Part shown: one piece after another, positions 43,691 through 52,456 of the stretch
Position numbering within the stretch: the stretch's first letter is position 1
Layout: each line of letters starts with the position of its first letter
Source of the DNA: Oceanispirochaeta sp. M1
Lineage (GTDB): Bacteria > Spirochaetota > Spirochaetia > DSM-2461
Reading direction: 5' to 3'
Length of the DNA: 64,000 nt
Assembly (NCBI RefSeq): GCF_003346715.1
Contig: NZ_QQPQ01000027.1
Span: 1-64,000, forward strand
Translations under genes and position numbers: made by a program
Notes under the pieces: model-generated
Told to the model about the DNA's origin: nothing
Database searches by the model: none
What the model saw: the letters and a program-made list of their open reading frames with translations, nothing else

Positions 43691-44125
43691 ATGAAAACAT
43701 CACTTGTGTTCGGAACTTTTGATGCTATACATCCGGGACATGAATATTTTTTAAAACAGGCATATGACTTTGGACAGCGGCTGATAGTGGTTGTTGCCCG
43801 TGACAGCTTTGTGTATTCCTTTAAGAAAAAGAATCCTCTCCATGATGAGATAAGCAGACTCCACTATATCCAGAATCATGAACTGGTCACAGAAGCCTGC
43901 CTGGCAGATGAGAAAATCGGTTCATTTTCAGTTCTGGAAAAAATCAGGCCCGACTATATATGTCTGGGCCATGATCAGGATGCTCTTGCAGAGTGTCTTC
44001 ATAAGTGGATGAAGGAATCAGGAAATCATTATCATATTAAAAGAATAAAACCCTTTGAAAGGCATAAATACAGCTCCACCCTTCTAAACAGACTAAAAGG
44101 ACAGTTTCAACATGAAAAAAGATGA
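43691..44125 (+). CDS. Cytidylyltransferase-like nucleotidyltransferase
   Basis: A 144-residue protein of the HxGH nucleotidyltransferase superfamily. It opens with TSLVFGTFDAIHPGHEYFLKQA, containing the phosphate-binding HPGH; RLIVVVARDS follows. The usual C-terminal signature ISSTxIR is replaced by KYSSTLLNRL. The size matches glycerol-3-phosphate cytidylyltransferase and archaeal-type FAD synthase (RibL). The DYICLGHDQ strand is shared by both. The substrate is undecided. It is monocistronic, behind a promoter with palindromes, and is divergent from tetR. Confidence 0.8.
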   Translation: MKTSLVFGTFDAIHPGHEYFLKQAYDFGQRLIVVVARDSFVYSFKKKNPLHDEISRLHYIQNHELVTEACLADEKIGSFSVLEKIRPDYICLGHDQDALAECLHKWMKESGNHYHIKRIKPFERHKYSSTLLNRLKGQFQHEKR

Positions 44126-44226
44126 CAATTCTTTTTTCTACTGCTGTTTATGGGCAGGCCAGCAGTCAGCACCGACAGATGATCATAATACCATTTTTCT
44201 CATATGAGCATTTTTCCGGGGTAAAA

Positions 44227-44266
44227 AGCCGAATGGACAACCATGGCGGGCGGCGTATTGTCCATT
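44227..44266 (-). terminator. Probable terminator of nadA
   Basis: A perfect 9-bp stem (AATGGACAA at 44232-44240 with TTGTCCATT at 44258-44266) with a 17-nt GC-rich loop lies 29 bp after the nadA stop. On the minus strand it is followed by CGGCTTTTT. The loop is long for a classic terminator. Confidence 0.55.
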
Positions 44267-44294
44267 ACAGCCGTATTACTTATTAATAGAAAGA

Positions 44295-45308
44295 TCAGGA
44301 TTCTGCGATTTCAAACATCCGATTAATACATTTCAATGCATTGTCCTGAATATCATCATCAATCTGAATAGAGTCTTCGGGTTTTGGATCTTTAAGAACT
44401 CTCAGAATACCTTCCAGAGTATTTGATTTCATATATTTACACAGTGAACAACTGCCTACGAAGTGTCTTCCAGGGAGTTCGGCTTCTACTCGTGAAATAA
44501 GTCCGCACTCAGTCAGCATAAGAAAATGCCCCTCTTTATGCTCTTTAACATAGTTATAGAGCTGTGAAGTACTTCCTACAAAATCTGCATGTTCTACGAT
44601 AGATGGTCCGCATTCAGGATGAACCATTACAGTCAGGTCATCATAACGGGCTCTCAACGCCTCGACCATGGAAGGTTCATACTCTTCATGTACATAACAG
44701 CTGCCGTTCCAGACTTTTATATCTTTTTTAACACCCCTGTTCTCCATCTCATCAATGATATTCTGTCCCATCAGACGATCGGGTACAAAATAGATTTTAT
44801 CAGAAGGATATTTTTCTACAATGTTGTACACATTTGAAGAGGTGACACAGGCATCACATTCCGCTTTTACATCAGCATTGGTGTTGATATAGCATAGAAA
44901 TGCATAGTCAGGAAACTCTTTCTTGAGTTTTCTAACATCTTCACCTGTAATACTGTCTGCCAGAGAACAGGCAGGATCTGACCCGGGAATAAGTACTTCC
45001 TTGTCGGGACTCAGAATCTTGGCAGTTTCACCCATAAAGCGCACAGCCGCAAAAATGATCCTTTTCTGATCAGCATTTTTTGCAATCTTGCTGAGTTCGT
45101 AGGAATCTCCTACATAATCAGCTACAGAATAGAGAATATTTGATTTAACATAGGTATGGGCCAGAATGACAGTCTCTGTCTTTTTTTTAAGGTCTTCAAT
45201 CTCATTGATAATGGGAAGATATTTTTCGCATATAGTCCTCAGGTGCTCCTCCGGCATTTCACCGAATTCGATCCTGCTCAATTTTTCAAATAATCCATCA
45301 ACAGTCAT
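44295..45308 (-). CDS. nadA: Quinolinate synthase NadA
   Basis: A 337-residue [4Fe-4S] enzyme that condenses iminoaspartate with dihydroxyacetone phosphate to quinolinate for NAD synthesis. The three cluster cysteines are in AECDACVTSSN, MVHPECGPSIV and GSCSLCKYMKSN. Other motifs are VILAHTYVKSN and RIIFAAVRFMGETAKIL. Here the first motif reads AHTYV where many NadA have AHYYQ. nadB and nadC are not adjacent. SD is AGGAG, 9 nt from the ATG. The gene is transcribed alone. Confidence 0.95.
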   Translation of the reverse strand: MTVDGLFEKLSRIEFGEMPEEHLRTICEKYLPIINEIEDLKKKTETVILAHTYVKSNILYSVADYVGDSYELSKIAKNADQKRIIFAAVRFMGETAKILSPDKEVLIPGSDPACSLADSITGEDVRKLKKEFPDYAFLCYINTNADVKAECDACVTSSNVYNIVEKYPSDKIYFVPDRLMGQNIIDEMENRGVKKDIKVWNGSCYVHEEYEPSMVEALRARYDDLTVMVHPECGPSIVEHADFVGSTSQLYNYVKEHKEGHFLMLTECGLISRVEAELPGRHFVGSCSLCKYMKSNTLEGILRVLKDPKPEDSIQIDDDIQDNALKCINRMFEIAES

Positions 45309-45393
45309 GTGAGTTTACTCCTAACTTTATAAAAGAACATTATATGAGAATAATCCGGTGGATTCAATAAGTCCATGAGTCGTACATGAAGCT

Positions 45394-46506
45394 TTATGAA
45401 TCCTTCTTCTTTCTGTTTTTGAATATTTTTTTAAAAAAAGATTCCTTTGTTTCTTTTTCTTCAGGTTCAGCTGAACCCATTATTCTGGCAAGGACACTCC
45501 ATGAGCTGGATTTTTCCAGTATAAGCTTAAGGGTCACCGATAGAGGTACTGATAGCAGCATACCCGGGATTCCCCAGATAACACCCCAGAATACCAGACC
45601 GAATAGTACGGCTACAGTATTAAGGCGCAGCCTGTTTCCCATGATTTTTGGATCCAGAAAATTACCGATAATCAATTGATTTATCCCTAAAAGAAGAAAG
45701 AGGAGAAGAAACTCATTGTAGGTTTCCAATAGGATAAGACCCATAAGAGAGGGCAGCAGAGTAGCAATAATTGAACCTATGCTGGGTATGAAATTCAGAA
45801 TAAATGTAAGGAATCCCCAGAAAAAAGCAAATTTCAAACCCAGCATTGTACAGATCAGCCAGGCAATTGTTCCGGTCACAGAACTGATTGTTGTTTTAAT
45901 AATCATATAAGTAGAGATATTCTGTTGAATCTTTTCGTAATCCTCAAGATAAGAATTCTGATCACCACCGACATAACGTATAAAATGTTCATACCTGGAC
46001 ATACCGGGAAGGAGAAAAATAAAATAGAGGGTAAACATCAAAAAAGATGATCCGAAACTGCTTGCCCCTTTCAGTAATCCGCCAACAGCGGATGTCATCA
46101 TATTTTTATTTAAAAGGTTATTCAGTCCATCCTGCAGAACTGCAGCATCTATATCAAGATAAGGTATCTCTCCCAGGAGTGCAGCAATGGCTAAAAATCT
46201 GTCATGAAGCTGAGTTATAAGATAATCCTGCTGATTTATGATTTCATTTATTGTTGAAATAAAGACATTAGCAACAACAAGAATGATCCCCAGTGTCATC
46301 ACCACGATAAGAACGATACCCAGCCCTTTTGGAAAATGCTTCTTCTCCAAAAACATAATAAGAGGAAGATAGAGAATACTCAGCAGAAGTGCAAAAACCA
46401 GAGGCAGCAAAATCCCGGCAAGAGATTTCATGATGAATAGAGCCGCAATAGCCACCAGCATCAAAAGAAGATTCCTTATCAGGAACATTTCCTTGTGTAT
46501 TTCCAT
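45394..46506 (-). CDS. AI-2E family transporter (PerM/TqsA-like)
   Basis: A 370-residue membrane protein of the AI-2E/UPF0118 exporter family, with seven to eight helices. The N-terminal helices (LLLMLVAIAALFIMKSLAG) are followed by a central soluble segment and the conserved C-terminal block (FWGFLTFILNFIPSIGSIIATLLPSL, quoted in part) with GNRLRLNTVAVLFGLVFWG and IPGMLLSVPLSVTLK. Members include the TqsA exporter of autoinducer 2 and a Na+/H+ antiporter, so the substrate is open. SD is GGAGG, 5 nt from the ATG. The Lys-rich tail (KKIFKNRKKKDS) is cytoplasmic. Confidence 0.88.
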   Translation of the reverse strand: MEIHKEMFLIRNLLLMLVAIAALFIMKSLAGILLPLVFALLLSILYLPLIMFLEKKHFPKGLGIVLIVVMTLGIILVVANVFISTINEIINQQDYLITQLHDRFLAIAALLGEIPYLDIDAAVLQDGLNNLLNKNMMTSAVGGLLKGASSFGSSFLMFTLYFIFLLPGMSRYEHFIRYVGGDQNSYLEDYEKIQQNISTYMIIKTTISSVTGTIAWLICTMLGLKFAFFWGFLTFILNFIPSIGSIIATLLPSLMGLILLETYNEFLLLFLLLGINQLIIGNFLDPKIMGNRLRLNTVAVLFGLVFWGVIWGIPGMLLSVPLSVTLKLILEKSSSWSVLARIMGSAEPEEKETKESFFKKIFKNRKKKDS

Positions 46507-46565
46507 CTATCCCTCCGTTGCGAACTATCAATTATTATATACAGAGCTGAGTAAATAACAATATG

Positions 46566-46601
46566 AAAAAAAAGTAGCCGGCTTATTCAACAGCCGACTA
46601 C
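46566..46601 (-). terminator. Rho-independent terminator
   Basis: A 10-bp stem with one mismatch (46574-46583 with 46592-46601) is followed on the minus strand by eight T (46566-46573). It ends the transcript of the gene at 46624-47394. Confidence 0.9.
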
Positions 46602-46623
46602 CAGATAAATAAAATATATTAAC

Positions 46624-47394
46624 TTAGTAAATCAATGCTGATTTTGCCCAGTCATAATGATTCTTTTTAAGAGCATCACGGTCGGGCATGGGGTACATGA
46701 CAATCCCCGTATCACTTGAAACATACAGTCCCTCACCCAGAATCTGGTAGAAGGATGTATTGAAATTGGAACGGTCGACAATTTTAGTCATCTTCCTTTT
46801 TCCGGACTGAAGAGACTGAATACAGTCTTTAAGATGATCCAGATTCTTGTCATAGAGATTTCCGACATTACCGGAATTCTCTATATCGTCAAGATTGCCT
46901 ACTCGCAGGTCTGCAAAAAGAATGCTGGGAGCATGAACCTTGTTTACAGGATCGGTCATATAATCACCATAGTTTTTAGGGTCCAGTGAACTTACAGCCA
47001 GAGGTGACATGGGACAGTACTCTCTGTAGAGGGCAAATCCGGGCCAGTTTGCAGGGGCCTTGTACTCATCCTTTTCAATGGCCAGTGAACGTCCGTCTTT
47101 AGTAACCAGATACATTGTACCCAGTGCTTCAAGGGGAACATTTTCAAGGGCTCTGTAAACTGAGAGATAGAGTGATCTTTTAGGTCTTCCGTCGGAATGA
47201 GGATTACATTTCTTTGCTGCGAAATCCCAGTCAAAGAAATCACCGAATCCTCCTTCCACTTCAATAAACATCAGCTGCTCCGCAGCCGCTTTTGTATCAC
47301 CAAGAGCCATATAAGCTCCGAATTGTTCGGGTTCTAACTGAGAAGCTACCATCGCTTCCATGGGAAATACTGTCAGATAGTAATGTACAGCCAT
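46624..47394 (-). CDS. Conserved-looking hypothetical protein
   Basis: A 256-residue soluble protein I do not recognise. The start is the ATG at 47394 (MAVHYYLTVFPMEAMVAS), with AAGGAG 6 nt upstream; the open frame extends 11 codons further. It has no signal peptide or membrane segment. Two segments look alike: MEAMVASQLEPEQFGAYMAL near the start and CPMSPLAVSSLDPKNYGDYM in the middle, with a P(M)xxMxxSxLxPxxxGxYM pattern, suggesting an internal duplication. The C-terminus contains FYQILGEGLYVSSDTGIVMYP. It follows hppA on the same strand, 66 bp apart, and has its own terminator. Function unknown. Confidence 0.75.
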   Translation of the reverse strand: MAVHYYLTVFPMEAMVASQLEPEQFGAYMALGDTKAAAEQLMFIEVEGGFGDFFDWDFAAKKCNPHSDGRPKRSLYLSVYRALENVPLEALGTMYLVTKDGRSLAIEKDEYKAPANWPGFALYREYCPMSPLAVSSLDPKNYGDYMTDPVNKVHAPSILFADLRVGNLDDIENSGNVGNLYDKNLDHLKDCIQSLQSGKRKMTKIVDRSNFNTSFYQILGEGLYVSSDTGIVMYPMPDRDALKKNHYDWAKSALIY

Positions 47395-47411
47395 ATTCTT
47401 CTCCTTCTGAT

Positions 47412-47459
47412 AACCGGTATCTCTCATAAAATTATAAAAAATACCGGTTGATAAGTTTA
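47412..47459 (-). other. Inverted repeat between hppA and the hypothetical gene
   Basis: Perfect 9-bp arms AACCGGTAT (47412-47420) and ATACCGGTT (47451-47459) enclose a 30-nt AT-rich loop. On the minus strand the right-hand stem ends 4 nt before the SD of the hypothetical gene, so it might tune translation or be an mRNA processing site. Confidence 0.5.
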
Positions 47460-47460
47460 A

Positions 47461-49635
47461 TTATAATGATATCAATGAGCTCAGCAATGAAAAAAGGTTG
47501 AATTTGCTGAAAATGGAAACTGAGATCAGGGAGATAACTGCCATGATCTTGATCAGGATATCCAGAGAAGGACCGACTGTATCTTTGAGGGGGTCTCCTA
47601 CGGTATCACCGATTACTGCGGCTGAATGGGCATCAGATCCCTTGCCACCGTAGTGACCGTTTTCCACATACTTTTTACCGTTGTCCCAGGCTCCTCCTGC
47701 ATTGGCTGTAAAAAGAGCCAGCATGATGGCACTGAGGGTTGTTCCGATAAGAAGACCACCTACAAACTCAGGTCCGAAGATAAATCCGCCACCCAGGGGT
47801 GTGACCACTGAAATAAGTGCAGGAATTTTCATCTCCTTAAGTGCACCTGCAGAGGAGATTGAGATGCATTCCCTGTAGTCGGGAGTCTCTTCTCCGGTAA
47901 GTATACCAGGATGTTCTGAGAACTGACGACGTACTTCCTGTACCATTGCCCGGGCTGCATTTGCAACAGACTCAATAAGAATACCTGAGAACAGATAAGG
48001 GAGAGCAGCACCCACAAGAGCACCGGCCAGTGTCATCGTGTTGATCATATTAAGAACAAGATCAACACCTTCGGCCGCCTTGGGACCTGCCTGAGCATAG
48101 AGGTAGGATGCAAAAAGAGACAGAGCAGCAAGTGCAGCAGATCCGATTGCAAAACCCTTGCCGATTGCTGCGGTTGTGTTTCCTACAGCATCAAGCTCGT
48201 CAGTAATTTCTCTTACTTCAGGATCAAGATGAGCCATCTCGCTGATTCCCCCTGCATTATCTGCAATGGGACCGTATGTATCAACAGAAACTGTCATTGT
48301 TACAAATGAGAGCATACCGATAGCAGCCATGGCCACACCGTAAAGACCCGCAACAGAGTGTGCAGCAATAATAGCAACACCCAGTGTGATTACAGGAGCA
48401 ATTACAGATTTCATACCCACAGCCATACCCTGGGTAATTGTAAGAGCAGCACCTTCCATGGAAGCAGCTGCAATGCCCTTTGTGGGTTTGTAGTCATAAC
48501 TTGTATAACGTTCAGCCATCTGGCCGATCAGAATACCACTGACAACTCCCAGTACAGCACAGATCCAGGGAGAGAGAGCTCCAAGCTGAAATCCAGCTGC
48601 AGACAGATCCATTCCCCTGAAAACAAGCCAGGTCAGAACAGCATTGATTGTAATAGTAAGCCCTGCAGCAATGAATGTTGCCTTGTTCAGCTCCGCATGG
48701 GGTTTTGCAGAGACATTACTTTTCAGAAGAATAAAGATTCCCAGCATGGATGAAACAAGTCCGGCCGCAGCAAAAATAATGGGAAATGATATTAGTTTGC
48801 TTACAAGCTCAGCTGAAACGGGATTATCAGAGTGTCCACTGGTAAAAAAGATGTAGGAAGCCAGAACCATTGCTGATATTATGGCTCCTACAAAACTTTC
48901 CAGAAGGTCTGAACCGAGACCGGCAACATCACCTACGTTATCACCAACATTATCGGCGATGGTAGCAGGGTTACGGGGGTCATCTTCAGGAATCCCTGCC
49001 TCAGTTTTTCCTACAAGGTCGGCACCCATATCGGCGGCCTTGGTATAAATACCTCCACCCACACGGTTGAACATAGCGATGATGGAACATCCCAGTGCAT
49101 AACCGGAAACGGTCATTGTAAAGGGAATATCATTGATTCCGAGCCAGTTTGTTTTGATCACCAGGTGGGAAGGATCAACCTGCCCCAGCAGAACACCGAA
49201 GACATAGTAAACAATAGCCAGTCCCAACAGAGCAAAACCACCCACACAGAGACCCATTACAGATCCACCCTGGAAGGCGACCTTCAATGTGGCACCGATA
49301 TCTTTGGTTTCATTGGCAGTGTTTGACACCCGGACATTGGATATAGTGGCAATTTTCATACCTATCCATCCGGCACTGGCGCTCATAAAGGCTCCAAGGA
49401 TAAATGCCACACTGGCATACCAGGAGACGACCACAAGCAGCAGTGCTGCAATTACAATAACAATTTTCAGGATCAGGGAGTATTCAAGACGCAAAAATGC
49501 GTCTGCTCCCTCCTGAATTGCACTGGCAATTGACTGCATCTCTTCGGATCCCGCACTTTTTTTCTTAACGGCGGAATAGTTGATAGCAGCGAACGCCAAT
49601 GCACCGATGATTACGATTACAATAAATCCAAACAT
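47461..49635 (-). CDS. hppA: Membrane-bound ion-pumping pyrophosphatase, K+-dependent type
   Basis: A 724-residue integral membrane enzyme with about 16 helices that couples pyrophosphate hydrolysis to outward ion pumping. Substrate motifs are GGGIYTKAADMGADLVGKTEAGIPEDDPRNPA (quoted in part), NVGDVAGLGSDLLESF and the C-terminal SAAVIGDTVGDPLKDTVGPS. The ion-dependence motif reads GNTTAAIGKGFAIGSAAL. Ala at this place, instead of the Lys of K+-independent enzymes, marks the K+-dependent clade, many members of which pump Na+. H+ or Na+ specificity needs a fuller comparison. SD is AAAGGA, 8 nt from the ATG. It probably conserves energy under low-energy anaerobic growth. Confidence 0.93.
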   Translation of the reverse strand: MFGFIVIVIIGALAFAAINYSAVKKKSAGSEEMQSIASAIQEGADAFLRLEYSLILKIVIVIAALLLVVVSWYASVAFILGAFMSASAGWIGMKIATISNVRVSNTANETKDIGATLKVAFQGGSVMGLCVGGFALLGLAIVYYVFGVLLGQVDPSHLVIKTNWLGINDIPFTMTVSGYALGCSIIAMFNRVGGGIYTKAADMGADLVGKTEAGIPEDDPRNPATIADNVGDNVGDVAGLGSDLLESFVGAIISAMVLASYIFFTSGHSDNPVSAELVSKLISFPIIFAAAGLVSSMLGIFILLKSNVSAKPHAELNKATFIAAGLTITINAVLTWLVFRGMDLSAAGFQLGALSPWICAVLGVVSGILIGQMAERYTSYDYKPTKGIAAASMEGAALTITQGMAVGMKSVIAPVITLGVAIIAAHSVAGLYGVAMAAIGMLSFVTMTVSVDTYGPIADNAGGISEMAHLDPEVREITDELDAVGNTTAAIGKGFAIGSAALAALSLFASYLYAQAGPKAAEGVDLVLNMINTMTLAGALVGAALPYLFSGILIESVANAARAMVQEVRRQFSEHPGILTGEETPDYRECISISSAGALKEMKIPALISVVTPLGGGFIFGPEFVGGLLIGTTLSAIMLALFTANAGGAWDNGKKYVENGHYGGKGSDAHSAAVIGDTVGDPLKDTVGPSLDILIKIMAVISLISVSIFSKFNLFSLLSSLISL

Positions 49636-49704
49636 ATGTGCATCCTTTTAAAACATATTTGTGTTGGATTTATTTTATCGGAGATGGATTGTTGTGACAA
49701 CAGA

Positions 49705-50604
49705 TCAAAAGATATCAGTTTCCTGGAAAAGGAGAGGACTGTTTAAACCATTCTTGAGTTTTTCAACGAGTACGGGGGGTACTTCCTCCCGTACTCCCTT
49801 ATATACCAGATACGAACGTTGAAAATAGTGATTTGCATTTTCATTCTGACCGCTTTTCTCATAAATAAGAGCCAAAGCATACAAATCCTGTGCAATGGCA
49901 GGAGTATTCTCAATAAATTTATCTTTCTGTAAAGCCAGATACATTGAATCTATGGCATCAGCCTCTCTTCCGCTCAGGGATAGTATTGATCCCCGGATAT
50001 AATAATCACTGGCCAGCTCAGCAACATAATGCTGCTCTTCATCGAGGGAAAGGGCATTTTCTATAGATTCAAGGGCTTTTTCATAATTCTTCATTCTTTT
50101 GTAAGCCGCGGCCTGAATTCTCCAGCTCTCTCCCACTTCTTCAGACTTCTCTGAATCTATAAGAGCAATCACAACCTCAGATTGTTCTATAGCCTTCTGT
50201 GGACTCTCATTGAACAACAGCCATTCACTCTTTCTGTTACCTACAAGAATCAGTAAAGTTGTATTATCAATATCTTTCAGGAGCTCTTCTGCGGCATCCA
50301 TATACTCCAGTGATTTATCACTCTCTCCGATACGGTCAGCACTCCGGCTCAGGTGTACAAGAGATCGAATCATCCCCTCCCCCCAGTCCACAGAAGCAGC
50401 AAGACTAAAGGATGATTTATAAAGGGTCATGGATGATTCATAGTTCTTCCAGCCGTACTCATTATGCCCCTGACTCAAAAACAGTGCTGACTGCTCTTTT
50501 TTCTCATTCACAGCGGCAAGCCGCTCTTCCTTGGGAATGGATGAACAGGAACCGAGAATAATTGAAAAAACCAGTATTGATAGGAAAATTTTTATTATTT
50601 TCAT
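49705..50604 (-). CDS. TPR-like lipoprotein of the Mla-type operon
   Basis: A 299-residue protein with a lipoprotein signal ending in IILGSCSSIPKEE (lipidated Cys20). The rest is helical repeats of TPR type, such as ESWRIQAAAYKRMKNYEKAL and ASDYYIRGSILSLSGREADA, over residues 45-280. It starts immediately after the mlaD stop (TAGATG), with AGGAG 6 nt upstream, so it is coupled to the transporter. A periplasmic or outer-membrane adaptor in place of the missing MlaC is a reasonable inference. No direct lipid-binding feature is visible. Confidence 0.78.
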   Translation of the reverse strand: MKIIKIFLSILVFSIILGSCSSIPKEERLAAVNEKKEQSALFLSQGHNEYGWKNYESSMTLYKSSFSLAASVDWGEGMIRSLVHLSRSADRIGESDKSLEYMDAAEELLKDIDNTTLLILVGNRKSEWLLFNESPQKAIEQSEVVIALIDSEKSEEVGESWRIQAAAYKRMKNYEKALESIENALSLDEEQHYVAELASDYYIRGSILSLSGREADAIDSMYLALQKDKFIENTPAIAQDLYALALIYEKSGQNENANHYFQRSYLVYKGVREEVPPVLVEKLKNGLNSPLLFQETDIF

Positions 50605-51648
50605 CTAGAACTCCTCATCCCGAAGTGTTCCATGCTGATAATCGGCAGAAGCTTCTTCAGAAATTCCCTTTCTTAGCAGAGGATTGTTTGAAAGTCCTTC
50701 AAGAACCTTCTTACCTTCCTGAATAGCACTGCTGGTTTCATCAAGGACCATATTGAGTTCGGGTGTGATCCCCTTAAGATCATTGGTCATGGAACTGAGA
50801 TTCTCAAGATTGGTTTGAATCTCCACAAGTATGCCTATAAGGTGCCCATAAAGTTCATTATCATCATTGAGTATGGTTTCAAGTGAACCGCTGGGGTCCA
50901 GGAGAGTTGGAATAAGCCCCGTCGGATCCTCCAGTTCCACCATAAGGGTACTCAGGGAATGAGTCATTTTCTCAACTTCACGGAGAATGGCTTCCACCGC
51001 AGGTAGAATTGTATTAAGTTCGGATGTTGTATCTTCCAGGTTCACCAGCATACCGCCCAGTGGAGTCGCCTGGTTTCCGGCTAGAGCACTTTCAACCTGA
51101 TCCATAATTCCTGTCATGGAGGCTATCATGTTATCAACACCCAGAAGTATGGGGTTGATATTTTCCATAATGGCATTTATTGCATCTTCTCCACCCGGTT
51201 TGTCCACTTTATCACTGGCTAAGAGAGCCTTCCCCTCTTTGGATTGGTTAGAGGGGATATAACTGAACTCCACAAGAGCATCATCATTCACAATACCGGG
51301 ATAAAAATTCAGACCGCCTCCAAGACCAAGAGGGTTTGTTGCCAGTTCCAGGACCGAACCTTCGGTCACTTTCTCAATATAGGTGTCATAAATAACCAAT
51401 GTGACATCTACCTTATTATCTGAATTGAGGGTAAAGCTTTTTATCTTTCCTATTTCGAAGCCGCGGAGCTTCAGAGGCATCCCGACACTCAGTCCGTTTG
51501 CAGAAAAGAAACGGGAGAAATATTCATAATCCCTGGCAAACCATCTTCTATTGATACTTGTCACCACAAGTGATGAGCTGAGAAAGACTACGGCTACCAG
51601 AATAAATAAGCCGACAAATTTATCAGCATGCCTGAATCCGAATTTCAT
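50605..51648 (-). CDS. MlaD-family (MCE domain) lipid transport protein
   Basis: A 347-residue protein with one N-terminal membrane helix (FVGLFILVAVVFLSSSLVV) and an MCE domain (residues about 38-115). The MCE domain includes SANGLSVGMPLKLRGFEIGK and TNPLGLGGGLNFYPG. A long helical tail of about 200 residues follows with coiled-coil character (VEAILREVEKMTHSLSTLM), longer than in E. coli MlaD (183 residues total). MCE proteins form hexameric rings that shuttle lipids between membranes. The long tail suggests a needle-like extension across the periplasm. Operon: permease, ATPase, MCE protein, TPR lipoprotein. Confidence 0.88.
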   Translation of the reverse strand: MKFGFRHADKFVGLFILVAVVFLSSSLVVTSINRRWFARDYEYFSRFFSANGLSVGMPLKLRGFEIGKIKSFTLNSDNKVDVTLVIYDTYIEKVTEGSVLELATNPLGLGGGLNFYPGIVNDDALVEFSYIPSNQSKEGKALLASDKVDKPGGEDAINAIMENINPILLGVDNMIASMTGIMDQVESALAGNQATPLGGMLVNLEDTTSELNTILPAVEAILREVEKMTHSLSTLMVELEDPTGLIPTLLDPSGSLETILNDDNELYGHLIGILVEIQTNLENLSSMTNDLKGITPELNMVLDETSSAIQEGKKVLEGLSNNPLLRKGISEEASADYQHGTLRDEEF

Positions 51649-51683
51649 ATTACTTACCTTTCTCTATTATAGTTTTAATTTTT

Positions 51684-52445
51684 CTATTCATCCATTGAAT
51701 CCGAGCTGCGGTCTTCTATGAAGTTCCGCCATAATTCATTATCTGACTCCAGACAGGCTTCCACTGTATCATAGAGTTCTATCTTACGGTCATTCATAAA
51801 TACAATGTAATCTCCCAGAGTTTTAGCCAGTTTAAGGTCATGGGTAACCATAATTATGGTCTTCCCTTCTTTCTTGAAACGAAAAAGATTCTTAATCAGT
51901 TTTAGAGAACTGCGATTGTCAATAAATGAAGTGGGCTCATCAAGAAAAAGTATATCTGGATCCGTAATTACGGCTCTCAGAAATGAGATAATCTTCTTTT
52001 CACCGGCTGAAAGAGCCGCTGGACGAATCATCTTTGCAAATTCCATATTAAAGGCTTTCAGACCGTCCATAACCATTTTCTCGACACTCTCGGATTTAAC
52101 AGAATTATCTGAAATGATTATTGGAAGACTCAGATTTTCTATTATATTTTTATTTGCCCACAGGGCCCCGTCCTGAAACATAAAACCAGTGTTCTGCTGC
52201 ATCTTTGCATACTCTTTCTGATTCAGGCTGTAAATTGACTGATCTCCATAAAGCACTTTTCCGGCGCTGAGAGGAGTCAGACCTGCAGCAGCTTTTAATA
52301 CTGTAGATTTCCCGCAGCCTGAACCGCCCATAAGAACGGTAACCCTGGATGGTATAAAATCGATTGAAAGGCTATCCAGAATATATTCAGAACCTACAAT
52401 CAGACTTATATCCTTTAAAATAACAGGAACTTCATTCCAATTCAA
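51684..52445 (-). CDS. MlaF-type ABC transporter ATP-binding protein
   Basis: A 253-residue ATPase of the Mla/MCE lipid transporter. Walker A is GGSGCGKSTVLKAAAGL, the Q-loop region is TGFMFQDGALWANKN (typical of MlaF), Walker B is ILFLDEPTSFID, and the His switch is MVTHDLKLAKTLGDY. The signature is LSAGEKKIISFLRAV instead of LSGGM/LSGGQ, a visible substitution. It lies 11 bp after the permease and 35 bp before the MCE gene. Confidence 0.88.
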   Translation of the reverse strand: MNWNEVPVILKDISLIVGSEYILDSLSIDFIPSRVTVLMGGSGCGKSTVLKAAAGLTPLSAGKVLYGDQSIYSLNQKEYAKMQQNTGFMFQDGALWANKNIIENLSLPIIISDNSVKSESVEKMVMDGLKAFNMEFAKMIRPAALSAGEKKIISFLRAVITDPDILFLDEPTSFIDNRSSLKLIKNLFRFKKEGKTIIMVTHDLKLAKTLGDYIVFMNDRKIELYDTVEACLESDNELWRNFIEDRSSDSMDE

Positions 52446-52456
52446 AATATATGCTC

